DNA of 42,219 nt from assembly GCA_934277845.1 (NCBI GenBank), contig CAKQVV010000007.1:1-42219 (forward strand), written 5' to 3'. The notes under the pieces are model-generated. The model worked only from the letters and a program-made list of their open reading frames with translations. It made no database searches and had not been told where the DNA came from. Below are positions 7,821 to 16,000 of this stretch, one piece after another (positions within the stretch are counted from its first letter, which is position 1; every line of letters starts with the position of its first letter). The position numbers and the translations under genes are program-made. The stretch is from an uncultured Clostridia bacterium. GTDB taxonomy: Bacteria > Bacillota > Clostridia > Christensenellales > Pumilibacteraceae.

Positions 7821-8540
7821 ATGCAAAACGAAGAACTTACGGTTTTATACGAGGACAATCATCTTCTGGTGGTATTGAAGCCACAGAACGTACCCACGCA
7901 GGGCGATTCGACGGGCGACCGCGACCTTCTCACTATGGTCAAGGACTATATAAAGCGCACGCACGACAAACCGGGCGAGGCGTTTGCGGGGCTTGTTCAC
8001 AGACTCGATCGTCCCACAGGCGGCGTTATGGCGTTTGCAAAGACGAGTAAAGCCGCGGCAAGATTATCCGAACAGATCCGCGAGGGCAGTTTTGAAAAAC
8101 GTTACCTTGCGGTCACGGTGGGTACGCCGCGCGACCGTCAGGCGCATCTTGCGGATTATTTAATCAAGGACGAGAAAAATAATCGCGTTGCCGTCGTTCC
8201 CGCGCCGATCGAGGGCGCGAAACGCGCCGAACTCGTCTACAAGGTTCTCGAAACCACGCCCAGACTCGCACTCGTCGATATCAAACTTCTCACCGGGAGA
8301 TCGCATCAGGCGCGGGTACAACTTCAGCATATCGGCACGCCGATTTTCGGCGACGCGCGCTACGGCGGCGACACTCTCGCGAAGGGACACAACCTTGCGT
8401 TGTGGGCGTATGAACTCAGGTTCTATCACCCGACGACGAAAATGCCCATGGTGTTCGTGGCTTACCCGCCCGCTGACAAGACGCCGTGGAAGTTCTTTGA
8501 CATCGAACGTTACGTTTCTGTCGTCGCTCCGCGCGGCTGA
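7821..8540 (+). CDS. RluA-family RNA pseudouridine synthase (short form)
   Basis: Isomerises uridine to pseudouridine in rRNA or tRNA. The 239-residue protein is the catalytic domain only, with no S4 domain. The catalytic motif is HRLDRPTGGVM, with the Asp as nucleophile; most family members have HRLDxxTSG, so the Gly-Gly is a mild variant. LLTGRSHQARVQLQHIGTPIFGDARYGG is the conserved C-terminal half of the fold (split here as LLTGRSHQARVQLQ and GTPIFGDARYGG). ATG 7821 with an AGAGGT site is preferred over an in-frame start inside the upstream methyltransferase. Target position is not predictable. Confidence 0.9.
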   Translation: MQNEELTVLYEDNHLLVVLKPQNVPTQGDSTGDRDLLTMVKDYIKRTHDKPGEAFAGLVHRLDRPTGGVMAFAKTSKAAARLSEQIREGSFEKRYLAVTVGTPRDRQAHLADYLIKDEKNNRVAVVPAPIEGAKRAELVYKVLETTPRLALVDIKLLTGRSHQARVQLQHIGTPIFGDARYGGDTLAKGHNLALWAYELRFYHPTTKMPMVFVAYPPADKTPWKFFDIERYVSVVAPRG

Positions 8541-8594
8541 CGGCGGTTTGCCCCGCGTTTAACAAAGTAAATCCATATAAAAGGAGATATATCA

Positions 8595-10112
8595 ATGATT
8601 ATTTATTCTAGTATCGAAAACCTGTTGCAGTACGCGCAGTCGCATCTGCTGCTCGATGACCTCGACGTCATCTATACCCGCAACAAACTCATGAACGAAC
8701 TTAAACTCGAGGATTACGTTCAGTACGAAACCGACGTGGACGCGATCGACGAGATGACTTGCCCCGACGAAGTTCTCGCGCCCATTGTCGATTACGCGGT
8801 GGAGAACGGCATCATCGGCGAGGAAAACCGCGAGGAATTCGGCGACCGCATTATGGATATCGTCAGTTTCAAGCCGAGCGAAGTGGTCGACATGTTCGAC
8901 AACCTGCATGCTACCAGCCCTGCAAAGGCGTTTGACTGGCTGTACGATTATTCGGTGAAGAACGATTACGTCAAGCAGACGAAGATCGCGAAGAACAAGC
9001 ACTGGGAAGCCAAAGCCACCCGCGGCAAACTCGAGATCACGATCAACCTTTCCAAGCCCGAAAAGAACAACAAGGACACCGCCAAACTGTTAAAGACCAA
9101 AAGCGCGACCTATCCGTCCTGCATTATCTGCAAGGAGAACGAGGGCTATGCGGGGCACGGAGTTTACCGTCAGAATCTCCGCACCGTGCCGCTTAATCTG
9201 GACGGGGAGGACTGGTTCTGGCAGTTTTCGCCATACGCGTACTTCAATCAGCACGGCATCGCAATCAACAGCGAGCATACGCCCATGAAAGTCGATCCGT
9301 CCACGGTACGCAAACTTCTCGATTTTGTGGACTATAACCCGAATTACTTTATCGGTTGCAACGCCGCGCTTCCCATTGTTGGCGGCTCGATTCTCTCGCA
9401 CGACCATTTTCAGGGCGGACTGAAACAACTTCCGATGCATAAAGCACCCAACTTAAAGAGATACAAGAGCGCGGAATACCCCTACGTTGACACCTATATC
9501 GTCGACTGGTACAATTCGGTTATCCGCCTCGAGTCGGACAGCAAAAAGACGATCGCCGAGTATGCGGGCAAGATTATCGAGCAGTGGAAGGCGTACAGCG
9601 ACGAGTCAGTAGGCGTTATCGCAAAAGAGGGCGACGAGCAGCATAACGCGGTCACCCCGATCGCGAGAAAGGCAGGCGACAAGTACATCGTCGAACTTAT
9701 CCTGCGCAACAACCGCACTTCCGACGAGTACCCGGACGGCATTTTCCACGTCCACCCCGAGTATCAGAACATCAAAGCCGAGTCGATCGGGCTTATCGAG
9801 GCTATGGGCTTGTTTATTCTTCCCGGCAGACTCGATCGTCAACTCGCCGAAGTAGAGAAGTATCTTACCCGCGAAGTCAGGTATTCGCGCGCGGCGCTTA
9901 GCGACGACATGAAAGTCCATGCCGACATGATCGAGAAACTCATGAAAGAGAATCCGAAGAATACGGCAAAAGAAGCGGAACTCAACGTAAAAGACGAGGT
10001 AAACCGCGTTTGCGAGTGTATCCTGGACAACACCGCCGTGTTCAAAAAAGACGAAGCGGGCGTTGCGGCGTTCGATAAATTCATGAACACTATCGGCGCG
10101 ATCGGACAGTAG
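8595..10112 (+). CDS. galT: UDP-glucose--hexose-1-phosphate uridylyltransferase, type 2
   Basis: Leloir-pathway enzyme transferring UMP between UDP-glucose and galactose-1-phosphate. The 505-residue protein belongs to the Gram-positive GalT type 2 family, distinct from E. coli GalT. It has PSCIICKENEGYAG, a segment QFSPYAYFNQHGIAI and the active-site region GGSILSHDHFQGG, whose HDH corresponds to the histidine-rich catalytic site. An AAGGAG site precedes ATG 8595. It stands alone, without galK or galE in the window, and ends in its own terminator. Confidence 0.95.
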   Translation: MIIYSSIENLLQYAQSHLLLDDLDVIYTRNKLMNELKLEDYVQYETDVDAIDEMTCPDEVLAPIVDYAVENGIIGEENREEFGDRIMDIVSFKPSEVVDMFDNLHATSPAKAFDWLYDYSVKNDYVKQTKIAKNKHWEAKATRGKLEITINLSKPEKNNKDTAKLLKTKSATYPSCIICKENEGYAGHGVYRQNLRTVPLNLDGEDWFWQFSPYAYFNQHGIAINSEHTPMKVDPSTVRKLLDFVDYNPNYFIGCNAALPIVGGSILSHDHFQGGLKQLPMHKAPNLKRYKSAEYPYVDTYIVDWYNSVIRLESDSKKTIAEYAGKIIEQWKAYSDESVGVIAKEGDEQHNAVTPIARKAGDKYIVELILRNNRTSDEYPDGIFHVHPEYQNIKAESIGLIEAMGLFILPGRLDRQLAEVEKYLTREVRYSRAALSDDMKVHADMIEKLMKENPKNTAKEAELNVKDEVNRVCECILDNTAVFKKDEAGVAAFDKFMNTIGAIGQ

Positions 10113-10127
10113 TTTTAACGCAATTTC

Positions 10128-10163
10128 AAGGCCGCGGTTTCGGGTAAAAGCCGCGGCTTTTTT
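10128..10163 (+). terminator. Terminator after galT
   Basis: GCCGCGG (10131-10137) pairs with CCGCGGC (10151-10157), extended by AAG/TTT, with a T-run to 10163. Confidence 0.9.
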
Positions 10164-10193
10164 GTTATGAGTGGGGGATAAGGTTAATTATTC

Positions 10194-10243
10194 GCTCCAT
10201 GCAGGGGATTTCACGCGCGGCGTGCCGCCTCGCTCCGAATGAC
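10194..10243 (-). repeat. Dispersed palindromic repeat, copy A
   Basis: Reads GCTCCATGCAGGGGATTTCA ... CCGAATGAC on this strand, i.e. the reverse orientation of the family with ends GTCATTC and GGAATCCCCTGCATGGAAC. The core (about 10212-10229) is self-complementary (GCGGC/GCCGC). It lies in the galT-tilS gap. Confidence 0.65.
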
Positions 10244-10318
10244 GGAGCGGAACGGGAAAGAGAGAGTTCGATTTTATGTCATGGTTAATTATAATCCCGG
10301 CTACGACAAGTCAAGCGG

Positions 10319-10347
10319 TTGACAAAAAGCGATAACTATTTTATAAT
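10319..10347 (+). promoter_or_regulatory. Perfect consensus promoter of tilS
   Basis: TTGACA (10319-10324), exactly 17 bp, TATAAT (10342-10347). Seven bases later is the ATG of tilS (10355), so the expected transcript may be leaderless. Confidence 0.9.
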
Positions 10348-10354
10348 TCATAGT

Positions 10355-11764
10355 ATGCCGAACGATACGGACAAAATCGATAATAAACTTGCGGGCGGGG
10401 CGAAAAAAAGCAATGCCGGGCATGGGAAAGACGTCGTGGGAAAACTTCCCGACGCGGCTTTTTCGGTGTTCTCGCGGCTGATTGCGCCGGGCGAGAAAAT
10501 CGCGGCGGCGGTGTCGGGCGGCGCGGATTCCATGTGTATGCTCGATCTTGCGGCGAAGTATTTTCCGCCCGATAGAATTATAGTTCTCAATGTCGAGCAC
10601 GGAATACGCGGCGAAGAGTCGCGCCGCGACAGCGAGTTCGTGCGAGCCGCGGCAAAGCGTTACGGCGTGAAATTTATCGGAAAATCGGTGGATATTCCCG
10701 CGCTTTGTTTGGCGAGCGGAAGGAGCGAGGAAACCGAAGCGCGGCTTGCGCGGAAGGCGTTTTTTTCGGAAGTTTTAAGCCGCGGCGAAGCGGACAAGAT
10801 ACTCACCGCGCACAACGCCGGCGATCGCACCGAGGGCGTGCTGATGCACATTTTTCGCGGTTCCGGGATAAGAGGGCTTATCGGCATGAGCGAGGCGGAC
10901 GGGGAGTTTATCCACCCGCTGATCACCGTACAGCGTGCCGAAATAGAGCGGTATAACCGCGAAAACGGCGTGGAGTTCGTGACGGACAAAACCAACGCCG
11001 ACGATAGATATACGCGTAATTTTATCCGCAATCGCGTGATTCCGGTTATTAGCGAGCGTTATTCGCCGGACGCCGCGATAAACGCGCTCAGCGAAAACGC
11101 CGCCTGCGACGACGAGTTTATACGCTCGTTTCTCGACTTTGACGGCAATATCGAAATCGACGACGATGCGGTTTATATCAAAGAAACCGCGCTGAAAACG
11201 CCGTTCGCGCTTGCGTCGCGTTACGTTTTCGAGGCGGCGAAACGTGCGGGATACCCGACAGATCTCGGCAGAAAACAAGTCGAGGCGGTGCTGTCGCTGA
11301 CCGGACTTGACAACGGGGCGAGAGTCGATCTCGGCGGCGGACTTTCGGCTGCGAAAGAGTACGGCTCGGTCGCGTTCTTTACGGCGGACGAACCCGACGG
11401 AACCGAAGCGGAAGAAATACCGTTCGCGCCCGGGTTTACGCCGTTTATGGACGGAATAATCGAGATTACGTCGGTCGAGCCGAAGCCGATCCGCGGGAAA
11501 CTGATTATCGACGGCGACAGAATACCCGACGGCGCGGTCGTTCGCTCGCGCAAAGAGGGCGACGAGTTCCGTCCATACGGCGGCGGCAACAAAAAACTGA
11601 AAGAATATCTTATCGATCGCAAAATTCCGCTCAGAAAACGCGACAAACTGCCGCTTTTGTGTTATAATGATAAAGTACTCGCGATTTTCGGCGTGGAAAT
11701 TTCCGACGACGCGAAGATCACAGATCGCACGGTCAACGCGCTGGAACTGATTTATTCGGTTTAG
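10355..11764 (+). CDS. tilS: tRNA(Ile)-lysidine synthetase
   Basis: Converts C34 of the CAU anticodon of tRNA-Ile to lysidine using ATP and lysine. From ATG 10355 the protein has 469 residues, with the PP-loop SGGADSM at 54-60, a middle segment NFIRNRVIPVI, and the TilS C-terminal domain (RSRKEGDEFRPYGGGNKKLK). A longer frame begins at TTG 10319, but that base is the first of the -35 box, so it cannot be the start. ATG 10355 lacks a ribosome site. GTG 10436 (codon 28) would give a more typical N-terminus about 26 residues before the PP-loop and is a serious alternative. tilS followed by hpt is a conserved order. Confidence 0.95.
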   Translation: MPNDTDKIDNKLAGGAKKSNAGHGKDVVGKLPDAAFSVFSRLIAPGEKIAAAVSGGADSMCMLDLAAKYFPPDRIIVLNVEHGIRGEESRRDSEFVRAAAKRYGVKFIGKSVDIPALCLASGRSEETEARLARKAFFSEVLSRGEADKILTAHNAGDRTEGVLMHIFRGSGIRGLIGMSEADGEFIHPLITVQRAEIERYNRENGVEFVTDKTNADDRYTRNFIRNRVIPVISERYSPDAAINALSENAACDDEFIRSFLDFDGNIEIDDDAVYIKETALKTPFALASRYVFEAAKRAGYPTDLGRKQVEAVLSLTGLDNGARVDLGGGLSAAKEYGSVAFFTADEPDGTEAEEIPFAPGFTPFMDGIIEITSVEPKPIRGKLIIDGDRIPDGAVVRSRKEGDEFRPYGGGNKKLKEYLIDRKIPLRKRDKLPLLCYNDKVLAIFGVEISDDAKITDRTVNALELIYSV

Positions 11765-11833
11765 CGCGACGATTATTTATAGTTTAAGCCGAAAACGCCT
11801 TAAGCGGCGTCTAATACACGGAGGACATTTACA

Positions 11834-12382
11834 ATGGGACTTAACAAAAACGTGCTTTACACCGAAGAAACCATCCGCGCGAGAGTAAAAGAACTCGGCA
11901 CGCAGATAGCGAAAGATTATACCGACGACAAGCCCGTCGTTTGCGTGTGCGTGCTTCGCGGCGCGGTGATGTTCTACACCGACCTCATGAAAGAGATCAA
12001 GTCGGACAACGTGGTGTATGATTTCGTCACGCTGTCGAGTTATGAAAACGCGCTCGTCGCGGGCTCGATGGCCACGACCGGCAAAATCAAGTTGATTCAG
12101 GACCTTCGCGAAAACGTCGAGGGCAAGCACGTTCTCGTTGTCGAAGACATAGTGGATTCGGGCTTTACCGTGGCGTATCTGCGCCAGTATTTCGCGGCGA
12201 AGAATCCGCTCGACGTCCGCATCGCGTGCCTTCTCGACAAGCCTATGTGCAGAAAGACCGATGCCAAAGCCGATTACGTCGCGTTCACGCTCGAGCGCCC
12301 GGCGTATATCATCGGCTACGGACTGGACAGCGACCAGAAGTACCGCAATCTCGACGGTATTTACGAGGTCATCGAGGGTTGA
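11834..12382 (+). CDS. hpt: Hypoxanthine phosphoribosyltransferase
   Basis: Purine salvage: forms IMP or GMP from hypoxanthine or guanine and PRPP. The 182-residue length is normal. It has the PRPP-binding motif VLVVEDIVDSG and the flexible-loop region VVCVCVLRGAVMF, followed by the purine-site segment near the C-terminus. The ribosome site ACGGAGGAC precedes ATG 11834. Its stop overlaps the TTG start of the next gene (TTGA), indicating coupling. Confidence 0.95.
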   Translation: MGLNKNVLYTEETIRARVKELGTQIAKDYTDDKPVVCVCVLRGAVMFYTDLMKEIKSDNVVYDFVTLSSYENALVAGSMATTGKIKLIQDLRENVEGKHVLVVEDIVDSGFTVAYLRQYFAAKNPLDVRIACLLDKPMCRKTDAKADYVAFTLERPAYIIGYGLDSDQKYRNLDGIYEVIEG

Positions 12383-13116
12383 CGGAAACCGATAAAGCGC
12401 ATAATCGCACCGAAGCCGCGCCCGACGCGTACCTGCGCGACGGGGAGAGAGCGGACGACCTTCTCGTAAACGGACTGAAAATCATTCAGAATCCGGACGC
12501 GTTCTGTTTCGGTTGCGACGCGGTGGAAATCGCCAACTTCGTGACGGGCGGAGCAAAAGACCGCGCGGTCGATCTCGGCAGCGGTACGGGGATAATCACG
12601 CTTCTTCTCGGCGGCAAGAAAGGCATACGCTGCACAGGCGTGGAAATTCAGCCGTATATGGCGGAAATGTCGCGGCGAAGCATAGAAATGAACGGACTCG
12701 GCGGCGTTTGCGACATAGTGAACGCGCCCATGCAGAACGTGCGCGAGCATTTTTCGCCGGGGTACGCGACTATCGTCGTCAGCAATCCGCCTTACCGCAA
12801 AAAGGACGGCGGAGCGGAAATCGGCAACGAATCCGTTGCGCTCGCGCGGCACGAAATCGCGGTTACGCTTCGCGAAGTGGCGGAAACGGCGGCTTACCTG
12901 ACGCGACCGGGCGGCAGGTTTTACCTTATTCACCGGGCGGACAGGCTTGCCGAAATAATTTACGAGTGCAAGAAAAAGCGGCTGGAACCGAAAGTGCTAC
13001 AAACGCTGATTCCCGCACCCCATAAACCGCCGCATCTTATTATGCTGAAATGCGTGAAAGACGGCAGAGAAGGCATCGAAATTCTGCCCGAGCGCGTGGT
13101 CGACACCGTGGTGTAA
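12379..13116 (+). CDS. TrmN6/YabB-like N6-adenine methyltransferase
   Basis: A class I SAM methyltransferase with the N6-adenine motif NPPY (in VVSNPPYRKK), the SAM loop DLGSGTGIITLLL, and the family N-terminus GLKIIQNPDAFCFGCDAV. It resembles E. coli TrmN6, which methylates A37 of tRNA1-Val, and B. subtilis YabB; the exact target here is inferred. The likely start is TTG 12379, overlapping the hpt stop, with GAGG ten bases upstream, giving 245 residues. No in-frame ATG occurs before the conserved region. It precedes rsmI, as in B. subtilis. Confidence 0.85.
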   Translation: MTETDKAHNRTEAAPDAYLRDGERADDLLVNGLKIIQNPDAFCFGCDAVEIANFVTGGAKDRAVDLGSGTGIITLLLGGKKGIRCTGVEIQPYMAEMSRRSIEMNGLGGVCDIVNAPMQNVREHFSPGYATIVVSNPPYRKKDGGAEIGNESVALARHEIAVTLREVAETAAYLTRPGGRFYLIHRADRLAEIIYECKKKRLEPKVLQTLIPAPHKPPHLIMLKCVKDGREGIEILPERVVDTVV

Positions 13117-13126
13117 AAGGAGAGAA

Positions 13127-13939
13127 ATGCTTTATATCGTTGCAACGCCGATAGGCAATCTCGGCGAAATAACTTACCGCGCGGTGGAAACGCTGAACTC
13201 GGTCGACGCGATACTTTGCGAGGACACGCGGCGGACGGCGATACTTTTGGAGCGTTACGGCATCAAAAAACCGCTCGTGTCGTACCAGAAGTTTTCCGAA
13301 AAGGAAAAATCGGGGTATATCGCGGACAGGCTGGAAAAAGGCGAGAATCTTGCGCTCGTGTCCGACGCGGGCATGCCGATGGTTTCCGATCCGGGAAAAA
13401 TCCTCGTCGACGAACTGATAAAGCGCGGACTGGAATACACGGTTATCAGCGGACCTTGCGCCGCGATAAACGCCGTCGTGCTGTCGGGACTGGATACTTC
13501 GACGTTTTGTATGTGCGGTTTTCTGCCCGAGAAAAAATCCGATCGGAAAAAGTTTATCGAAAGGTTTTCAGACCTTACGGCGACGCTTATATTCTATTCG
13601 CCGCCGCACAACGTCACCGCCGATCTCGACTTTCTGAAATCGGCGCTGGGAGACAGAGAAGCCGCGGTGGTCAGGGAAATCAGCAAACTTCACGAAGAAG
13701 TCGTGCGCGGCAGTCTCGCGGACTTTCCCGGGTTTACAGTAAAAGGCGAGTTCGTGATCGTGGTGGAGGGCGCGAAGGAAAAGGAAAACGCGCTGAATGC
13801 GTTGCCGATTCCCGATCACGTCGAAAAGTATATCGCGGAAGGACTTAGCAAGATGGACGCCGTAAAGCGCGTCGCCGCCGACAGGAACCGCCCCAAGTCC
13901 GGGATTTACGCCGAATACGAAAAGGCGAAGAAAGAATAG
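13127..13939 (+). CDS. rsmI: 16S rRNA (cytidine1402-2'-O)-methyltransferase
   Basis: Methylates the 2'-OH of C1402 in the 16S rRNA decoding centre. The 270-residue protein has the diagnostic N-terminus LYIVATPIGNLGEIT, then CEDTRRTAILL, and the tetrapyrrole-methylase fold segments LVSDAGMPMVSDPG and SGPCAAINAVVLSGL. The C-terminal small helical domain is present. An AAAGGAGAG site lies just upstream of ATG 13127. It sits ten bases after the TrmN6-like gene and probably belongs to the hpt operon. Confidence 0.96.
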   Translation: MLYIVATPIGNLGEITYRAVETLNSVDAILCEDTRRTAILLERYGIKKPLVSYQKFSEKEKSGYIADRLEKGENLALVSDAGMPMVSDPGKILVDELIKRGLEYTVISGPCAAINAVVLSGLDTSTFCMCGFLPEKKSDRKKFIERFSDLTATLIFYSPPHNVTADLDFLKSALGDREAAVVREISKLHEEVVRGSLADFPGFTVKGEFVIVVEGAKEKENALNALPIPDHVEKYIAEGLSKMDAVKRVAADRNRPKSGIYAEYEKAKKE

Positions 13940-13966
13940 GATGAGTCCTACGTTGTTGTTTTTATT

Positions 13967-13987
13967 AGCCTTCCCCCTCGGGGAAGG
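13967..13987. repeat. GCCTTCCCC/GGGGAAGGC palindrome
   Basis: A perfect 9-bp inverted repeat (13967-13975 and 13979-13987) with a three-base loop follows rsmI. Neither strand has a good T-run directly after it, so it is a weak terminator at best. It may be a remnant of an intergenic repeat. Confidence 0.5.
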
Positions 13988-14084
13988 CAATAATAAGATC
14001 GAGAAAATCTCGGATTATAACACCGATAATAATCTTTAATTATAGAGACAAACTACCGCCGCCGAAGTTGCGGGAGGAGGAGAA

Positions 14085-15452
14085 ATGAACTTAGCAAAAG
14101 ATATCTGGCAGGATATGCTGCCCATACTTGAAACCGAGGTCAACGCCATCAGTTTCGACGTGTGGATAAAACCGCTCGAATCGCTCGACGTAGAGGACGA
14201 CCGGCTGGTTTTGCTTGCGCCGACGGAAGCCAACCGCGACGCGATCAACAATAATCTTCGCCCGCTGATAAAGAAAGTGCTTTCATCCGTCAATCCGCTC
14301 CTTTCCGACATCACGGTGATCACGCCGTCAGAGGTGGAGAGCATAGGCGGCTCGCTTGCCGAAGCCGTCGAAGCCGCGGAAGAAAAGAAGAGCGACGAGC
14401 CTGCCGTTCCTCGCATGGACGCAACTCTCATCAATCCGCGCTACACGTTCGACAATTTCGTCGTGGGCGAGTGCAACCGCTTTGCGGTAGCCGCGGCGAG
14501 AGCGGTAGCGGAAGCACCCGGCGAGAGATACAATCCGCTGTTCATTTACGGCGGCGCGGGACTGGGCAAAACTCATATCATGCACGCGATCGGCAATTAC
14601 ATAAGGAAGAACAACCGGCATCTGAAAGTGCTGTACGTTTCGTCCGAAAAGTTCGTCAACGAACTGATAGCGTCGATCCGCTCGAAAGGCGGCAACACGG
14701 TCGATTTCCGCGAGAAGTACCGCAGCGCGGACGTGCTGATGATCGACGATATTCAGTTCATTTCCAAAAAAGAAAGCACGCAGGTCGAAATGTTCCACAC
14801 GTTCAACGACCTGTACCAGACCAACAAACAGATAATATTCGCTTCCGACCGTCCGCCGAAAGAGATTCCCGATCTCGAAGAGCGACTCAGGACGCGTTTC
14901 GAATGGGGACTCATCGCCGACGTTCAGCCGCCCGATCTCGAAACCCGCATCGCGATACTTCAGAAGAAGTCGCAACTCATGAAATATCAGGTGCCGCAGG
15001 ACGTATTGACCTACATGGCGCAACGCGAGGGCAGCAATATCCGCGAGATGGAAAGCCTTTTGAACAAAGTGATTCTCCTTTCCAAACTTTACGACAAGCC
15101 GCTGTCCGTCGACCTTGCCGCCGAGGCGTTCAAGGACTATCGCAAGCCGCAGGAAGAAGCGGTGGAAGCCGAGGATATCATCGAAGCGACGCTCAAACTT
15201 TACCCGAACGTAACCAAAGAGGAACTCATCGGCAAAAAACGCGACAAGGAAATAGTAGAGCCCAGAATGATTTGCATTTACCTTATATCCGAACTTTTGC
15301 CGCTCCCGATGACTTCGATAGGCGCGCTGATGGGAGGCAGAGATCACACGACGATAATGCACGCAAAGAACAAGGTCGTGGGACTGATCGCCAAGGACGA
15401 GAGAATCAAAAGCCGCGTCGAGGACATCCGCAACATGGTTTTCAAAAACTGA
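14085..15452 (+). CDS. dnaA: Chromosomal replication initiator DnaA
   Basis: Binds DnaA boxes at oriC and opens the duplex. The 455-residue protein has all four domains. The N-terminal interaction domain (IWQDMLPIL...) comes first, then an acidic linker. The AAA+ core has Walker A GGAGLGKT (156-163), Walker B VLMIDDIQF and an arginine-finger region. The DNA-binding domain IV is marked by GGRDHTTIMHAKNKV. A strong GGAGGAGG site precedes ATG 14085. The usual partner dnaN is not downstream; rpmE is. I saw no DnaA-box (TTATNCACA-type) cluster in the 145 bp upstream or 165 bp downstream. Confidence 0.97.
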   Translation: MNLAKDIWQDMLPILETEVNAISFDVWIKPLESLDVEDDRLVLLAPTEANRDAINNNLRPLIKKVLSSVNPLLSDITVITPSEVESIGGSLAEAVEAAEEKKSDEPAVPRMDATLINPRYTFDNFVVGECNRFAVAAARAVAEAPGERYNPLFIYGGAGLGKTHIMHAIGNYIRKNNRHLKVLYVSSEKFVNELIASIRSKGGNTVDFREKYRSADVLMIDDIQFISKKESTQVEMFHTFNDLYQTNKQIIFASDRPPKEIPDLEERLRTRFEWGLIADVQPPDLETRIAILQKKSQLMKYQVPQDVLTYMAQREGSNIREMESLLNKVILLSKLYDKPLSVDLAAEAFKDYRKPQEEAVEAEDIIEATLKLYPNVTKEELIGKKRDKEIVEPRMICIYLISELLPLPMTSIGALMGGRDHTTIMHAKNKVVGLIAKDERIKSRVEDIRNMVFKN

Positions 15453-15472
15453 CGGAAAGAGTTTCGGTACTT

Positions 15473-15489
15473 GCCGGCACCGGCGTTTT
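15473..15489 (+). terminator. Weak terminator after dnaA
   Basis: Short GC-rich inverted repeat GCCG/CGGC with loop GCAC, followed by GTTTTT. The stem is only four or five pairs. Confidence 0.4.
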
Positions 15490-15555
15490 TACGGAAAATT
15501 AAGGAAAATATCCCGAAAACGGGGCGCAAAACCCGAAAAAGGCCTCGAAAAACGG

Positions 15556-15584
15556 TTGACAAAGGTGCGGCAAAGTATTATAAT
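15556..15584 (+). promoter_or_regulatory. Perfect consensus promoter of rpmE
   Basis: TTGACA (15556-15561), 17-bp spacer, TATAAT (15579-15584). Predicted start about 15591, giving a leader of about 27 nt containing AGGAGA. High expression is expected for a ribosomal protein. Confidence 0.9.
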
Positions 15585-15617
15585 AGACTATGCAAGAAAA
15601 ATTCAGGAGACAGTACA

Positions 15618-15821
15618 ATGAAAAAAGATATACATCCCGATTATCATGAAGTCACCGCCGTGTGCGCTTGCGGAGCCACTTTCGTGACCGGCACGACCAA
15701 GAAAGGCGACGTTCTTAAACTCGACGTTTGCTCGAAATGCCACCCGTTCTACACCGGCAAGCAGAAGCAGGTCGAAACCGGCGGACGTATCGACAAGTTC
15801 AATCGTCGTTTCGGCAGATAA
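15618..15821 (+). CDS. rpmE: 50S ribosomal protein L31 (zinc-binding form)
   Basis: Structural protein at the 30S-50S interface. The 67-residue length is normal. It has MKKDIHPDYHEVTAVCACG, then LDVCSKCHPFYTGKQ and GGRIDKFNRRF. The CxC and CxxC cysteines identify the zinc-containing paralogue, not the zinc-independent one used during zinc starvation. The ATG at 15618 is preferred because AGGAGA (15605-15610) precedes it and upstream in-frame starts lie before the promoter. rpmE upstream of DUF1385-prmC-prfA is a conserved Bacillota arrangement. Confidence 0.97.
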   Translation: MKKDIHPDYHEVTAVCACGATFVTGTTKKGDVLKLDVCSKCHPFYTGKQKQVETGGRIDKFNRRFGR

Positions 15822-15845
15822 AATACCGCAGTTTTTGAAACGAGT

Positions 15846-15891
15846 AACCATACCTTCGCCTGATTTGGGTGTAAAGTATGGTTTTTCTTTT
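15846..15891 (+). terminator. Terminator after rpmE
   Basis: AACCATAC (15846-15853) pairs with GTATGGTT (15876-15883) and is followed by a T-rich stretch (TTTCTTTTT). Confidence 0.75.
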
Positions 15892-16000
15892 TATCCGGGC
15901 TTCTCGCGGCGCTCGCGTCGGCCGTAACGGCGGCTTTTCCGCGCTTTTGCCAGTGGCGGAAACCGTATAACAATCGATTTATCTATTAAGGGTATACAAA

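Noticed and set aside
13940..14084. oriC upstream of dnaA
   Set aside because: No DnaA-box cluster was seen by eye; only A/T-rich sequence and one GC-rich palindrome.
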